From the NCBI RefSeq assembly GCF_005780185.1, contig NZ_VBUI01000019.1, positions 34,996-98,995 on the forward strand: 64,000 nt of DNA, in the 5' to 3' direction. Of this stretch, positions 53,453 to 62,320 are shown in pieces. The first letter of the stretch is position 1. Every line of letters begins with the position of its first letter. The stretch comes from Halomonas urmiana (GTDB taxonomy: Bacteria > Pseudomonadota > Gammaproteobacteria > Pseudomonadales > Halomonadaceae). Both the position numbers and the translations under genes were made by a program. The notes under the pieces were generated by a model, which made no database searches, was not told the DNA's origin, and saw only the letters and a program-made list of their open reading frames with translations.

Positions 53453-54559
53453 TCAGCGGCGCTCCCGGCGCGTGAATTCGCGTCGCCAGCGCGTCAATAG
53501 CGCCTCTCGCTTGAGATCGTCCAGGGTCGCCAGCAGGCCGGGGCCCAGGGTGATGGGGCGCAGCGCCTCGCCGCGCTGCCGTCGCAGTGCGGCCGCCGTG
53601 CCCGGCCCCTCGAGCGAGGGGTGAATGGCACCCAGCGGCGTGTCTCGCGCCAGCACCTCCTGCCCTCTCTCGCCGATCAGGTAGTCGAGAAAGCGCCGGG
53701 CCGCCTCGGGGTGAGGCGCCTGGCGCGGTATCAGGGCCAGGCGCTGGGTGACCAGCGTGTAGTCCTCCGGCACCACGATCTTGAGCTGCGGGTGGTCGGC
53801 CAGGCGTTCCTGGGCGTAACTGCCCAGCAGGTTGTAGCCCACCAGATAGCGCCCCTCGATCAATCCCTCCAGCATCTCTCCGGTGGTCTCCGCCAGGGCG
53901 GCCTCGGCCTTGCCCAGTGCCGCCACCAGCTCCCAGTAGCGCGGCGAGAGCCGTGACTCCTCGATGGCATAGGTATAGCCCGCGCCGCTGATGGCCGGGT
54001 CATAGGTCACCACGCGGCCGCGCAGCGACTCGCCCCGGCGTTCCAGCAACGTCAGCAGGTCGGCGTGGCTGCGAACCTCGCCGAAGCGCTCGATGATCGC
54101 CTCGTTGACCACCATCACGATGGGCTCGAAGGTGACGGCGAAGAGTTCGCGGCGCCAGCGGGCCCAGGCCGGCCAGCGCCTGGCCGCCGGCGTGTCAAGC
54201 GGCTGCGCCTGGCCATCGTTGGCCAGGCGGTACTGCCAGGGCATGGCCGAGGAGATCAGCACGTCGGCTTCCGCGGGCGCCTGGAGGAAGCGCTCATGCA
54301 GGACCAGGGTGGTCAGGTTGCGGTAGTGCAGGGCGATATGGGGGTGGTCGCGGTGAAAGGCGTCCAGCAGCGGCCGTACCTGGGGCAGGTCCAGGGCGCC
54401 ATGGATCACCAGCGGTGAGGCGGCGTCGCCATTCGGCGTGGCGGGGTAGCGCAGACTCTGTGTGGCGTGGGTCGTGAAGGGGAGCGCCAGCAGCAACGCG
54501 ATCAGGCAGCGCCCGGCAAGGCGAGAGAACGGGGTCATCGAGGTGCGTCGGGGGCTCAT
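53453..54559 (-). CDS. periplasmic solute-binding protein of the Fe3+/AfuA type, linked to the two-component system
   Basis: 368 residues with a signal peptide (about residues 8-34). The body is a type 2 periplasmic binding protein of the ABC Fe3+/thiamine/spermidine class (LVIHGALDLPQVRPLLDAFH; ADVLISSAMPWQ; GRVVTYDPAISGAGYTY). No transporter genes adjoin it. Its ATG overlaps the sensor kinase stop by 4 bp, so it is produced with the kinase and may serve as its periplasmic ligand-sensing partner. That role is inference. Confidence 0.82.
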   Translation of the reverse strand: MSPRRTSMTPFSRLAGRCLIALLLALPFTTHATQSLRYPATPNGDAASPLVIHGALDLPQVRPLLDAFHRDHPHIALHYRNLTTLVLHERFLQAPAEADVLISSAMPWQYRLANDGQAQPLDTPAARRWPAWARWRRELFAVTFEPIVMVVNEAIIERFGEVRSHADLLTLLERRGESLRGRVVTYDPAISGAGYTYAIEESRLSPRYWELVAALGKAEAALAETTGEMLEGLIEGRYLVGYNLLGSYAQERLADHPQLKIVVPEDYTLVTQRLALIPRQAPHPEAARRFLDYLIGERGQEVLARDTPLGAIHPSLEGPGTAAALRRQRGEALRPITLGPGLLATLDDLKREALLTRWRREFTRRERR

Positions 54560-55929
54560 GGCGTGTCTCCAGAAAAGACCAGCGTCACGCGAAGCCCGGC
54601 GCCGCCCGGCCCTGCGGACATCACGAGACGCGCGCCGTGCGTGCGGGCGATGCCGTCGACGATGGCGAGCCCTAACCCGGAGCCCTCCAGGTCGTCGCGA
54701 TCGCGGTGGAAGGGGCGCAGCATCAGTAGCCGACGGGCAGGGGGGATTCCCGGGCCGTCGTCCTCGACGGCGAGGCTCGGCGGCCGGTCGCCGACCCGGA
54801 TCGTGACGTGTCGTGCCCCATAGCGACGGGCGTTGTCGATCAGGTTGCCGAGCGCCTCGGCGAGCTGCCAGTCGATGCCCGGGATCTCGACGTCGGCCGC
54901 CACGGTCTCCACGCCGAGATCGACCCCCGCCCGGTGGCAGGCCGACCAGTGCTCGCGCACCGCCTCCCGGGCGAGGGCGTTGAGCGACAGCGGCGTGAGT
55001 TCGGGGCGATATTCGGGGTTGGCCAGCCGGGTCAGCGACAGCAGCTGCATCGCCAGTCGCGCGGTGCGGCTGCTGGTGGCCTGCATGGCGACCAGGGCCT
55101 CCCGCCAGCGGGCCGGGTCGTCCTGGCGCAGGGCCAGCTCGGCGCGGGCCGACAGCCCCGCCAGCGGCGTGCGCAGCTGGTGCGAGGCATCGCCGATGAA
55201 GCGTTCCTGGTTGGCACGCACCCGACGCATCCGGGCCAGCAGCTCGTTGACGGTATCGCGCAGCTCGGCGAGCTCGCGCGGCAGGCGAAGCTCCAGGGGG
55301 GCGAGGGTACGCGGATCGCGGCTGCGGATCGCCCGGCGCAGGCGGGTCAGCGGGGCCAGGGCGGTGCGGATCGCCAGCAGCAGCGCGACGATCGCCAGCG
55401 CCGCCATGGCCAGGATCATCGCCAGGTTGGCCCGCCACAGCTCGGCGGCCAGGGCGTCGCGCCCTTCGCGACTGTGGGCGACACGCACCTCGAAGGGCTC
55501 ACGCAGCTGCCACTCCTCGAGGCGGGTGCGTCGCACCCCCTGGCGCAGCGACAGGCCCTGCCAGGCGATGTCGCGGTAGAGCAGGGTGTCGTCGTCCGAC
55601 ACCGCCTCGCGGTCATCCCCCGGCAGCTCGGCGTTGCCGGTGATCATGCGGCCGCGGCGGTCGACCAGGCTATAGAACACCCGTTCCTCGGCATCGGTGG
55701 CCAGCATCTCCAGCGCCGCCGGCGGCAGGTCGAGCCACAGGCGGTCGTCCTGCCACTGCACCTGCTCGGCGATGGCCAGGGAGGCGGCCTCGAGCAGGCG
55801 GTCGAAGGCGCGATCGGCGGTGCGTCGCGCCTCGAACCAGGCCTGCAGCAGCATCAGGCTGCCCAGTACCAGCAGCGGCAGCAGCAGCCAGGCCAGCAGG
55901 CGGCGAGAGAGGCTGTCGCCGCGCGTCAC
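54556..55929 (-). CDS. tctE: TctE-like sensor histidine kinase
   Basis: 457-residue inner-membrane kinase. Two membrane helices (about 11-29 and 168-188) frame a periplasmic TctE-type sensor domain. HAMP-like linker, phosphoacceptor H250 in GDASHQLRTPL, N box near NLIDNARRYG and G box DDGPGIP follow. It overlaps the response regulator gene and the binding-protein gene by 4 bp each. In Salmonella and Pseudomonas TctDE controls tricarboxylate uptake, and tctCBA lies just across the divergent promoter here. Confidence 0.9.
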   Translation of the reverse strand: MTRGDSLSRRLLAWLLLPLLVLGSLMLLQAWFEARRTADRAFDRLLEAASLAIAEQVQWQDDRLWLDLPPAALEMLATDAEERVFYSLVDRRGRMITGNAELPGDDREAVSDDDTLLYRDIAWQGLSLRQGVRRTRLEEWQLREPFEVRVAHSREGRDALAAELWRANLAMILAMAALAIVALLLAIRTALAPLTRLRRAIRSRDPRTLAPLELRLPRELAELRDTVNELLARMRRVRANQERFIGDASHQLRTPLAGLSARAELALRQDDPARWREALVAMQATSSRTARLAMQLLSLTRLANPEYRPELTPLSLNALAREAVREHWSACHRAGVDLGVETVAADVEIPGIDWQLAEALGNLIDNARRYGARHVTIRVGDRPPSLAVEDDGPGIPPARRLLMLRPFHRDRDDLEGSGLGLAIVDGIARTHGARLVMSAGPGGAGLRVTLVFSGDTP

Positions 55930-56588
55930 TGGGCCTCCAGGAGGTAACCCAGGCCGCGCACCGTGCGCAGGGCCACGCCGCCATCGCCGAGCCGTTTGCG
56001 CAGCCGATGCACATAGACCTCGATGGCGTTGTCGCCCATGGCGTCGCCCTGAAACGCCTCCTCGGCGAGCCGGGCCTTGTCCACCGGCGTGCCGGCATGG
56101 TGCATCAGGCAGGCGAGCAGGCGCTGCTCCCGGGGCGGCAGGGTGAGCGGCTCGCCCTGGAGGGTGAAGCGCTGCTGCCGGGTGTCGAACGTGAGGGGCC
56201 CCACGGTCAGTTCGACGGCGGGGCTGCGGCGCCTGAGCAGGGCGCGCACGCGAGCCTCGAGCTCGTCGAGGGCGAAGGGCTTAGCCAGGTAGTCGTCGGC
56301 GCCCAGGTCGAGGCCCCGCACCCGGTCCTCCACGGCGCCGCGGGCGGTGAGGATCAACACGGGGGTGGCACGGTCATGGTCACGCAGGGCCTTCAGCACC
56401 TGAAGCCCGGTGCAGCCCGGCAGGTTCAGGTCGAGCAGCACCAGTGACACGCCGTGCCCGGGCACCGCCAGGCGCTCACGCGCCGCGCTGCCGTCATCGA
56501 GGTGGCAGACCTCGTGGCCCTCCAGGCGCAGGGTCTCGGCCAGCGTCTCGGCGAGCAGGGCATCGTCCTCCACCAGCAGCAGCGTCAT
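55926..56588 (-). CDS. tctD: TctD-like response regulator (OmpR family)
   Basis: 220-residue regulator with a receiver domain (acidic pocket D8/D9, phosphoacceptor D53, lysine in YLAKPFALDEL) and an OmpR-type winged helix at the C-terminus (DNAIEVYVHRLRKRLGD). The start at 56588 is fixed by the receiver opening MTLLLVEDDALLAE. It overlaps the IclR gene upstream and the kinase gene downstream by 4 bp each, so production of all four proteins is coupled. The likely target is the tctCBA promoter. Confidence 0.92.
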   Translation of the reverse strand: MTLLLVEDDALLAETLAETLRLEGHEVCHLDDGSAARERLAVPGHGVSLVLLDLNLPGCTGLQVLKALRDHDRATPVLILTARGAVEDRVRGLDLGADDYLAKPFALDELEARVRALLRRRSPAVELTVGPLTFDTRQQRFTLQGEPLTLPPREQRLLACLMHHAGTPVDKARLAEEAFQGDAMGDNAIEVYVHRLRKRLGDGGVALRTVRGLGYLLEAQ

Positions 56589-57199
56589 GGCCCCGACTCC
56601 GTTGAGCCCTTTCCCGATTCGGCGGACAGTCTCGCCACGGCATGCGCCAGCGCCGCCCTGGCGCGGCGCGTATCCAGGCGCCCGGCCGGGCCCGAGAGGG
56701 CCAGCCAACGCGGCGGTTCGAGGGCGTCGCCGGGCAGCGCCTGGCACACCATGGTCCCGCCGGGCAGCGCCGGGCGCGGATCGTGTTCCTCCGTCATCGC
56801 CCAGCGGTCGCCGGGGTGCAGGTCATGGCGCAGGGCGGTCTCGGGCAGCGTCACCAGGCGACACTCCGCCATGCCGTCCTCCACCTCGAGCAGGGTCGCG
56901 GTCTCGCCGGACTCGCTCGCCAGGCGGGCCAGCAGGGGCTGGATACGCCTCGCCAGATGCCGGCCGGGAAGGTGCCGACGCGCCAGGCGCACCGGGGCAT
57001 GGCCGAGGTGCCAGCGGCCATGAGCATCGCGCTGCACATAGTCGAAGCGGGCCAGCGAGCCCAGCAGGCGCAGCAGCGTGCTCTTGTAGAAGCCGGTGGC
57101 CTGGGCCAGCTCGGCCAGGGAGAAGTATTCCTGCGCGGAGTCGAAGGCCTCGAGCACGGTCAGTGCGCGCTCCACGGCCTCGACGCGGTCCTGTGCCAT
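56585..57199 (-). CDS. IclR-family regulator, short form
   Basis: 204 residues, shorter than the usual 250-270. The N-terminal winged helix spans residues about 1-65 (ALTVLEAFDSAQEYFSLAELAQATG followed by KSTLLRLLGSL). The effector domain is recognisable (LARLASESGETATLLEVEDGM) but ends early, so part of the ligand pocket may be missing. It is the first gene of the regulatory operon and its stop overlaps the response regulator ATG (ATGA). It is divergent from tctC. Confidence 0.85.
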   Translation of the reverse strand: MAQDRVEAVERALTVLEAFDSAQEYFSLAELAQATGFYKSTLLRLLGSLARFDYVQRDAHGRWHLGHAPVRLARRHLPGRHLARRIQPLLARLASESGETATLLEVEDGMAECRLVTLPETALRHDLHPGDRWAMTEEHDPRPALPGGTMVCQALPGDALEPPRWLALSGPAGRLDTRRARAALAHAVARLSAESGKGSTESGP

Positions 57200-57328
57200 C
57201 TGCGGATCGAGCCTCCGTTATGTCTTTCGCCTTGGTGGTATGGAACCTCGGCGGCCTTGAACTTTGGTCGCAATCGGGCGCCGCGGCGTTGACGCTCCAT
57301 GAGCTCAAGCCTACCTTTCTGTCCTGAG

Positions 57329-57359
57329 GAACGATGTTCTGCCTTACAGAATTGTAAGG
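57329..57359. promoter_or_regulatory. two small palindromes in the IclR/tctC divergent region
   Basis: GAAC-GAT-GTTC at 57329-57339 and CCTTACA-GAAT-TGTAAGG at 57342-57359 are both perfect inverted repeats, only 2 bp apart. They lie between the divergent starts 57199 and 57433. They are natural candidates for IclR and TctD binding; no binding consensus is asserted. Confidence 0.5.
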
Positions 57360-57432
57360 AAGGCCGACAGGTTCCGCAAGCCGATCATCACATAATGACT
57401 TCACAAGCCCGATGTCAGGAGGAACGCCCGCC

Positions 57433-58419
57433 ATGAACCTCAAGCGACCCGTCCAGCTGGTAGCGATCACTGCCCTCGCCACCACCGCCGCAACCGCCTT
57501 CGCCTTCGAGCCCGAGGGCAAGGTCGAGTGCCTGGCACCCGCCGATCCGGGGGGCGGCTGGGACTTCACCTGCCGCAGCGTGGGGAAGGTGATGGAAGAT
57601 CTGGATATCGTGCCGCGCAGCGTGCAGACCATCAACATGGCCGGCGCCGGCGGCGGGGTGGCCTATGCGCACACCGTCAGCAAGCGGGCCGGCGATGAGC
57701 AGCTGCTGGTCGCCGCTTCCACCGCGACCACCACGCGCCTGGCCCAGGGCCAGTTTCCGGGCATGACCGCCGACATGGTCAATTGGATCGGTGCGCTGGG
57801 CGCGGACTATGGCGTGATCGGCGTATCCGTGGACTCCGAATACGATGACCTGCCCGAGCTGATGGAGGCCCTCAAGGAAGACCCGCGCAGCGTCAAGTTT
57901 GCCGGTGGCAGCGCCAAGGGCGGCTGGGATCACCTCAAGGTCCTGATCGCCGCTCAGGCGGCCGAGGTCGACGAGCTGCCGCGCATTCCCTACCTCTCCT
58001 ATAACAATGGCGGTGAGGCTCTGACCCAGGTGATCGGTGGCCACGTCGATGCCTTCACCGGCGACATCACCGAGGCCCAGGGCTTCATGGAGTCCGGTGA
58101 CCTCCGGGTACTGGCAATACTGTCCGATGAGCGCCTGCCCGGCGATTACAGCGATATCCCCACCGCCAAGGAGCAAGGCATCGATGCCGTCGGCCCCAAC
58201 TGGCGTGGCTTCTACATGCCGGCCGACATCTCCGACGAGGCGAAGCAGTACTGGGTGGACGCCATGGATACCATCTACGCCAGCCAGGAGTGGAAGGACG
58301 TCATGACCAACAATGGCCTGATGCCTTTCCACATGAGCGCCGGTGAGTTCGAGACCTTCGTCAAGGACCAGATCGATGATATCGAGCAGCTCTCCAAGGA
58401 CATCGGGTTGATTCAGTAA
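57433..58419 (+). CDS. tctC: tripartite tricarboxylate transporter binding protein
   Basis: 328 residues with a Sec signal peptide (1-25). It belongs to the TctC family, which binds citrate or other carboxylates in the periplasm; the mature opening EGKVECLAPADPGGGWDFTCR carries the characteristic glycine-rich loop. GGAGG lies about 10 bp before the ATG at 57433. It overlaps tctB by one base (TAATG), and the whole tctCBA set is complete. The substrate is probably a di- or tricarboxylate, unproven. Confidence 0.95.
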   Translation: MNLKRPVQLVAITALATTAATAFAFEPEGKVECLAPADPGGGWDFTCRSVGKVMEDLDIVPRSVQTINMAGAGGGVAYAHTVSKRAGDEQLLVAASTATTTRLAQGQFPGMTADMVNWIGALGADYGVIGVSVDSEYDDLPELMEALKEDPRSVKFAGGSAKGGWDHLKVLIAAQAAEVDELPRIPYLSYNNGGEALTQVIGGHVDAFTGDITEAQGFMESGDLRVLAILSDERLPGDYSDIPTAKEQGIDAVGPNWRGFYMPADISDEAKQYWVDAMDTIYASQEWKDVMTNNGLMPFHMSAGEFETFVKDQIDDIEQLSKDIGLIQ

Positions 58420-58871
58420 TGACCTTCAATGATCGCATCTTCGGAATACTGATGATCGTCCTGGCCGTCGCGTACGGCTGGGGCACCACTCAGTTCAACG
58501 AACCCTTCGGCGGGACCGAGGCCGTCGGTCCCGAAACGTTTCCACGACTGCTGGCCGCCGTTCTGGCCCTTTCCAGCCTGTACATGATCGTGCGGCCAGA
58601 CCCCGATAACGCCTGGCCCTGGAGCCGCACCGGCATCGAGCTGATCGTCGCCGTGGTCGTGCTGATCCTCTACGCCGCGCTGCTGCAACCGCTCGGCTTC
58701 ATCATCAGCACGACCCTGGCCGTGGGCACCCTGTGCTGGCGGATGGGGTCTCGCCCGGTCAAGGCCTATGCCACCGGGGCAATATCCGGTGTGGTGGTGT
58801 ATCTGGTGTTCAACTTCGCCCTCGACCTGGCGTTGCCGCTGGGCCTGCTGTCGTTCCTGGAGGTGAGTTGA
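58419..58871 (+). CDS. tctB: tripartite tricarboxylate transporter small membrane protein
   Basis: 150-residue protein with four predicted helices, the usual TctB size, and poor sequence conservation apart from FGGTEAVGPETFPRLLA near the N-terminus. Its stop overlaps the tctA start by one base (TGATG). It forms the membrane complex with TctA. Confidence 0.93.
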   Translation: MTFNDRIFGILMIVLAVAYGWGTTQFNEPFGGTEAVGPETFPRLLAAVLALSSLYMIVRPDPDNAWPWSRTGIELIVAVVVLILYAALLQPLGFIISTTLAVGTLCWRMGSRPVKAYATGAISGVVVYLVFNFALDLALPLGLLSFLEVS

Positions 58872-60397
58872 TGGAAACGCTTGGCTTCTTGATGGACGGG
58901 TTCGGCGTCGCCCTGGCACCGCACAACCTGATGTTCGCCTTGCTCGGCGCCTTCCTGGGCACCCTGATCGGGGCGCTACCGGGACTGGGTCCGGCCAATG
59001 GCGTGGCGATCCTGATCCCGCTGGCCTTCACCCTGGGGCTCGCCCCGGAAACCGCGATGATCATGCTGACCTCGGTCTATGCCGGCGCCATGTATGGCGG
59101 GCGCATTTCCTCGATCCTGCTCAACATTCCCGGTGACGAGCCGGCCATGATGACCTGCCTGGACGGCTATCCTATGGCCCAGCAGGGCAAGGCCTCCGAG
59201 GCCCTGGCCATCTCCGCCGTGGCCTCCTTCATCGGCAGCCTGATCGCCACCATCGGCCTGATCCTGCTGGCGCCGCTGCTGGCCGACTTCGCCTTGACCT
59301 TCGGGCCGGCCGAGTACTTCGCGCTCTTCCTGCTGGCGTTCGCCACCCTGGGCGGCATCACCGGCAAGAACCCCATGAAGACCTTGGTGGCCGCGGCCAT
59401 CGGCCTGATGATCGCCACCGTCGGCATCGACAACACCGGCGTGCAGCGTTACACCTTCGGCGTGCTGGAGCTCTACGAGGGCGTGGATTTCATCATCGCC
59501 ATCGTCGGGCTGTTTGCCATCTCGGAGCTGTTGTTCTTCATCGAGGAAAAGGCCGGTGGCGGCAAGGAAAAGATGGCCGTCAACAAGCTCACGCTGAAAT
59601 GGAAGGACATCCGCAACATTCTGCCGTCGAGCATTCGGGGCGGGGTGCTGGGTTTCATCGCCGGCGTGCTGCCGGGCGCAGGGGCCTCCCTGGGTAGCTT
59701 CATCGGCTACACCCTCGAGAAGAAGGTGATCGGCAAGAAGGGCTACTTCGGACAGGGCGACCCGCGCGGTGTGGCCGGGCCAGAGGCGGGCAACAACGGC
59801 GCCTCCAGCGGGGCGCTGGTGCCCATGCTGACGCTGGGCGTGCCGGGCAGCGGCACCACCGCCGTGCTGCTGGCGCTGCTGATCTCGCTGAACATCACGC
59901 CGGGCCCGCTGATGTTCACCCAGAACGCCGACATCGTCTGGGGGGTGATCGCCGCACTGCTGATCGGCAACTTCCTGCTGCTGATCCTGAACATTCCGCT
60001 GGTCGGGATCTTCGTCAAGCTGCTCTCGGTGCCGCCGATGTATCTGTTGCCGGTCGTCACCATGATCGCCTTCGTGGGGATCTACTCGATCAGCAACACC
60101 ACCTTCGATCTCTACTTCATGGTGGCCTTCGGGGTGGGCGGCTACGTCCTGCGCAAGCTGGAGATCCCGCTGGTGCCGGTGATCCTCGGCCTGCTGCTGG
60201 GGCCGGAGATGGAGAAGAACCTGCGCCACGCCATGGACATCGCCGACGGCGACTGGACCATCCTGTGGGACAGTGGGCTTGCCATCGGCCTGTGGGTGTT
60301 CGCCGGCCTGGGGCTGATCCTGCCCTACATCGTCGGCCCGCTCCTGCGCCGCCGCATGAAGGTCACCACCGGCACGGGAGGCCCGGAGGGCGACTGA
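58871..60397 (+). CDS. tctA: tripartite tricarboxylate transporter large membrane protein
   Basis: 508-residue permease with about twelve helices. The family motif GTLIGALPGLGPANGVAILIP lies near residues 31-51, and the second repeat GFIAGVLPGAGASLGS near 260-275 mirrors it, as expected for this two-fold repeated fold. It is the ion-coupled channel of the TTT system with TctB and the binding protein TctC. It ends at a strong terminator. Confidence 0.96.
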   Translation: METLGFLMDGFGVALAPHNLMFALLGAFLGTLIGALPGLGPANGVAILIPLAFTLGLAPETAMIMLTSVYAGAMYGGRISSILLNIPGDEPAMMTCLDGYPMAQQGKASEALAISAVASFIGSLIATIGLILLAPLLADFALTFGPAEYFALFLLAFATLGGITGKNPMKTLVAAAIGLMIATVGIDNTGVQRYTFGVLELYEGVDFIIAIVGLFAISELLFFIEEKAGGGKEKMAVNKLTLKWKDIRNILPSSIRGGVLGFIAGVLPGAGASLGSFIGYTLEKKVIGKKGYFGQGDPRGVAGPEAGNNGASSGALVPMLTLGVPGSGTTAVLLALLISLNITPGPLMFTQNADIVWGVIAALLIGNFLLLILNIPLVGIFVKLLSVPPMYLLPVVTMIAFVGIYSISNTTFDLYFMVAFGVGGYVLRKLEIPLVPVILGLLLGPEMEKNLRHAMDIADGDWTILWDSGLAIGLWVFAGLGLILPYIVGPLLRRRMKVTTGTGGPEGD

Positions 60398-60440
60398 GCA
60401 CCCAAGCGTCTCCTGCCCACCCTTCACGTTATGTGCGTTC

Positions 60441-60473
60441 CACGGGGGCGCCGGCTAGGCCGGCGCCCCCGTG
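60441..60473 (+). terminator. terminator after tctA
   Basis: CACGGGGGCGCCGGC (60441-60455) pairs perfectly over 15 bp with GCCGGCGCCCCCGTG (60459-60473), loop TAG. The tail TCGTGTC is only weakly T-rich. Confidence 0.85.
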
Positions 60474-60645
60474 TCGTGTCCGACCGCCGCGCATCATCGT
60501 GGTGCGTTGCACCATGGTGTCGGGCGATGAGGGAGCAGCAGGGCGGGCGCCTGCTCCCGGAAGGCGCCCGACGGCGCATGCCGTCCCTTGTTGAGGTTCT
60601 TCCAATAGACTGATTTGCCGAGCAAAACGCGGCAGCCTGTCGAAG

Positions 60646-60660
60646 TGGCACACCCCTTGC
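60646..60660 (+). promoter_or_regulatory. sigma-54 promoter of urtA
   Basis: TGGCAC (60646-60651), a 5-bp spacer and TTGC (60657-60660) match the sigma-54 -24/-12 consensus exactly in sequence and spacing. Transcription would start near 60672, about 70 bp before the urtA ATG. This fits nitrogen control of urea uptake. A palindrome TGGTGC-GTT-GCACCA lies at 60500-60514, about 130 bp upstream, the distance usual for an enhancer, but it is not a clear NtrC site. Confidence 0.88.
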
Positions 60661-60740
60661 GATGACATGCCAGAGGCATTGTTCGCGATGTCCTCCTGCG
60701 CTGGACACATCGACAACAACATCGCTCGCAAGGAGTTTCC

Positions 60741-62060
60741 ATGATTCCGTCATTCGCTTCCCGTTCTCCCCGCTGGCTGGCCGCGTCCCTCCTGAGCCTG
60801 GGGGTGGCCGTTCCCGCCATGGCCCAGGAAGACCCGATCAAGGTCGGCATCCTGCACTCGCTCTCCGGCACCATGGCCATCAGCGAGACGGTGCTCAAGG
60901 ACACCGTCGAGATGCTCATCGAACAGCAGAACGCCGACGGCGGCCTGCTGGGTCGCCAGCTGGAGGCCGTGGTGGTGGACCCGGCCTCGGACTGGCCGCT
61001 GTTCGCCGAGAAGGCCCGCGAACTGCTGGCCCAGGAGGAGGTCGATGTGATCTTCGGCAACTGGACCTCGGTATCACGCAAGTCCGTGTTGCCGGTGGTC
61101 GAGGAGCTCAACGGCCTGCTCTTCTATCCGGTGCAGTACGAAGGGGAGGAGTCCTCGGAGAATGTCTTCTACACCGGGGCCGCGCCCAACCAGCAGGCGA
61201 TCCCCGCCGTGAACTACCTGATGAATAACATCGGTGTGGAACGCTGGGTGCTGGCCGGCACGGATTATGTGTATCCGCGCACCACCAACAAGATCCTCGA
61301 TGCCTACCTCAAGTCGCATGGCGTGGCTGACGCCGACATCATGATCAACTACACCCCCTTCGGTCATTCCGACTGGCAGAACATCGTCTCCGAGATCAAG
61401 GCGTTCGGCAGCGAGGGCAAGAAGACCGCGGTGGTCTCCACCATCAACGGTGACGCCAACGTGCCCTTCTATCGCGAACTGGGCAACCAGGGCATCGACG
61501 CCGCCGACATCCCGGTGGTGGCCTTCTCGGTGGGCGAGCAGGAGCTCACGGGCATCGACACCGCACCGCTGGTCGGCCATCTCGCCGCCTGGAACTACTT
61601 CATGAGCGTCGACACCGACGCCAACTACGACTTCATCGACGCCTGGATCGAGTACACCGGCGATGACATGGCGGTGACCAACGATCCCATGGAGGCCCAT
61701 TACATCGGCTTCAACATGTGGGCCGAGGCGGTACGCAAGGCCGGCACCACCGAGGTCGATGAGGTCAAGGACGCCATCATCGGCGTCAGCGTGCCCAATC
61801 TCACCGGTGGCTATGCGGCGATGATGCCCAACCACCACATCACCAAGCCGGTGCTGATCGGCGAGATCCAGGATAACGGCCAGTTCTCCATCGTCTGGGA
61901 GACCCCCTCCACCGTGGCCGGCGATGCCTGGTCCGACTACCTGGAAGGCTCCAAGGACCTGATCAGCGACTGGCGCAAGCCCATGGAGTGCGGCAACTAC
62001 AACGTGGTGCGCGGCAGCTGCGGCGGCAGCCAGGCCGCGGAAGAGGCACCCGCAGAATAA
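60741..62060 (+). CDS. urtA: urea ABC transporter substrate-binding protein
   Basis: 439 residues with a Sec signal peptide (about 1-28, ending PAMAQ). It belongs to the Leu/Ile/Val-binding fold group, subtype UrtA: KVGILHSLSGTMAISET, EVDVIFGNWTSVSRKSVLPV and LFYPVQYEGEESS are typical. It binds urea or short-chain amides in the periplasm for the UrtBCDE system. The AAGGAG site lies just before the ATG. A repeat element separates it from urtB by 260 bp. Confidence 0.96.
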   Translation: MIPSFASRSPRWLAASLLSLGVAVPAMAQEDPIKVGILHSLSGTMAISETVLKDTVEMLIEQQNADGGLLGRQLEAVVVDPASDWPLFAEKARELLAQEEVDVIFGNWTSVSRKSVLPVVEELNGLLFYPVQYEGEESSENVFYTGAAPNQQAIPAVNYLMNNIGVERWVLAGTDYVYPRTTNKILDAYLKSHGVADADIMINYTPFGHSDWQNIVSEIKAFGSEGKKTAVVSTINGDANVPFYRELGNQGIDAADIPVVAFSVGEQELTGIDTAPLVGHLAAWNYFMSVDTDANYDFIDAWIEYTGDDMAVTNDPMEAHYIGFNMWAEAVRKAGTTEVDEVKDAIIGVSVPNLTGGYAAMMPNHHITKPVLIGEIQDNGQFSIVWETPSTVAGDAWSDYLEGSKDLISDWRKPMECGNYNVVRGSCGGSQAAEEAPAE

Positions 62061-62095
62061 ACCTCGCCGACGTTCCACCGGGCCGGCCGCTCGCC

Positions 62096-62260
62096 AGGGC
62101 TATCGCGGATAGCGATATCGCTCGGGGCTGTTCCGTCGACAAGCCTGCGAGGAGGCGCTGTGAATACCTCCCTGTACGCTACCGACGCCATCCCTGGCGT
62201 AGGACCTCCTCTTCGGCTTGTCCCCGGCGCCCCTCGCTGTGGGCTGCAGCGATGGCCCTG
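62096..62260. mobile_element. MITE-like element, copy E, inside the urt operon
   Basis: The ends CAGGGCTATCGC (62096-62107) and GCGATGGCCCTG (62249-62260) are 12-bp inverted repeats with one mismatch. The interior is the family core in reverse orientation relative to copy D (GGAGGCGCTGTGAATACC, then CCTGTACGCTACCGACG and GGACCTCCTCTTCGGCTTG). No target duplication is visible, so it is older or decayed. It separates urtA from urtB. Confidence 0.85.
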
Positions 62261-62320
62261 GCACGCGCCGGCCCGGTTGACCGAGATACGCCATCTCTCC
62301 ACTTTTTACAGGACGCGCCC

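Noticed and set aside
60500..60514. NtrC binding site upstream of urtA
   Set aside because: The palindrome TGGTGC-GTT-GCACCA has half-sites in the reverse order and wrong spacing for the NtrC consensus, so I list it only as a palindrome.
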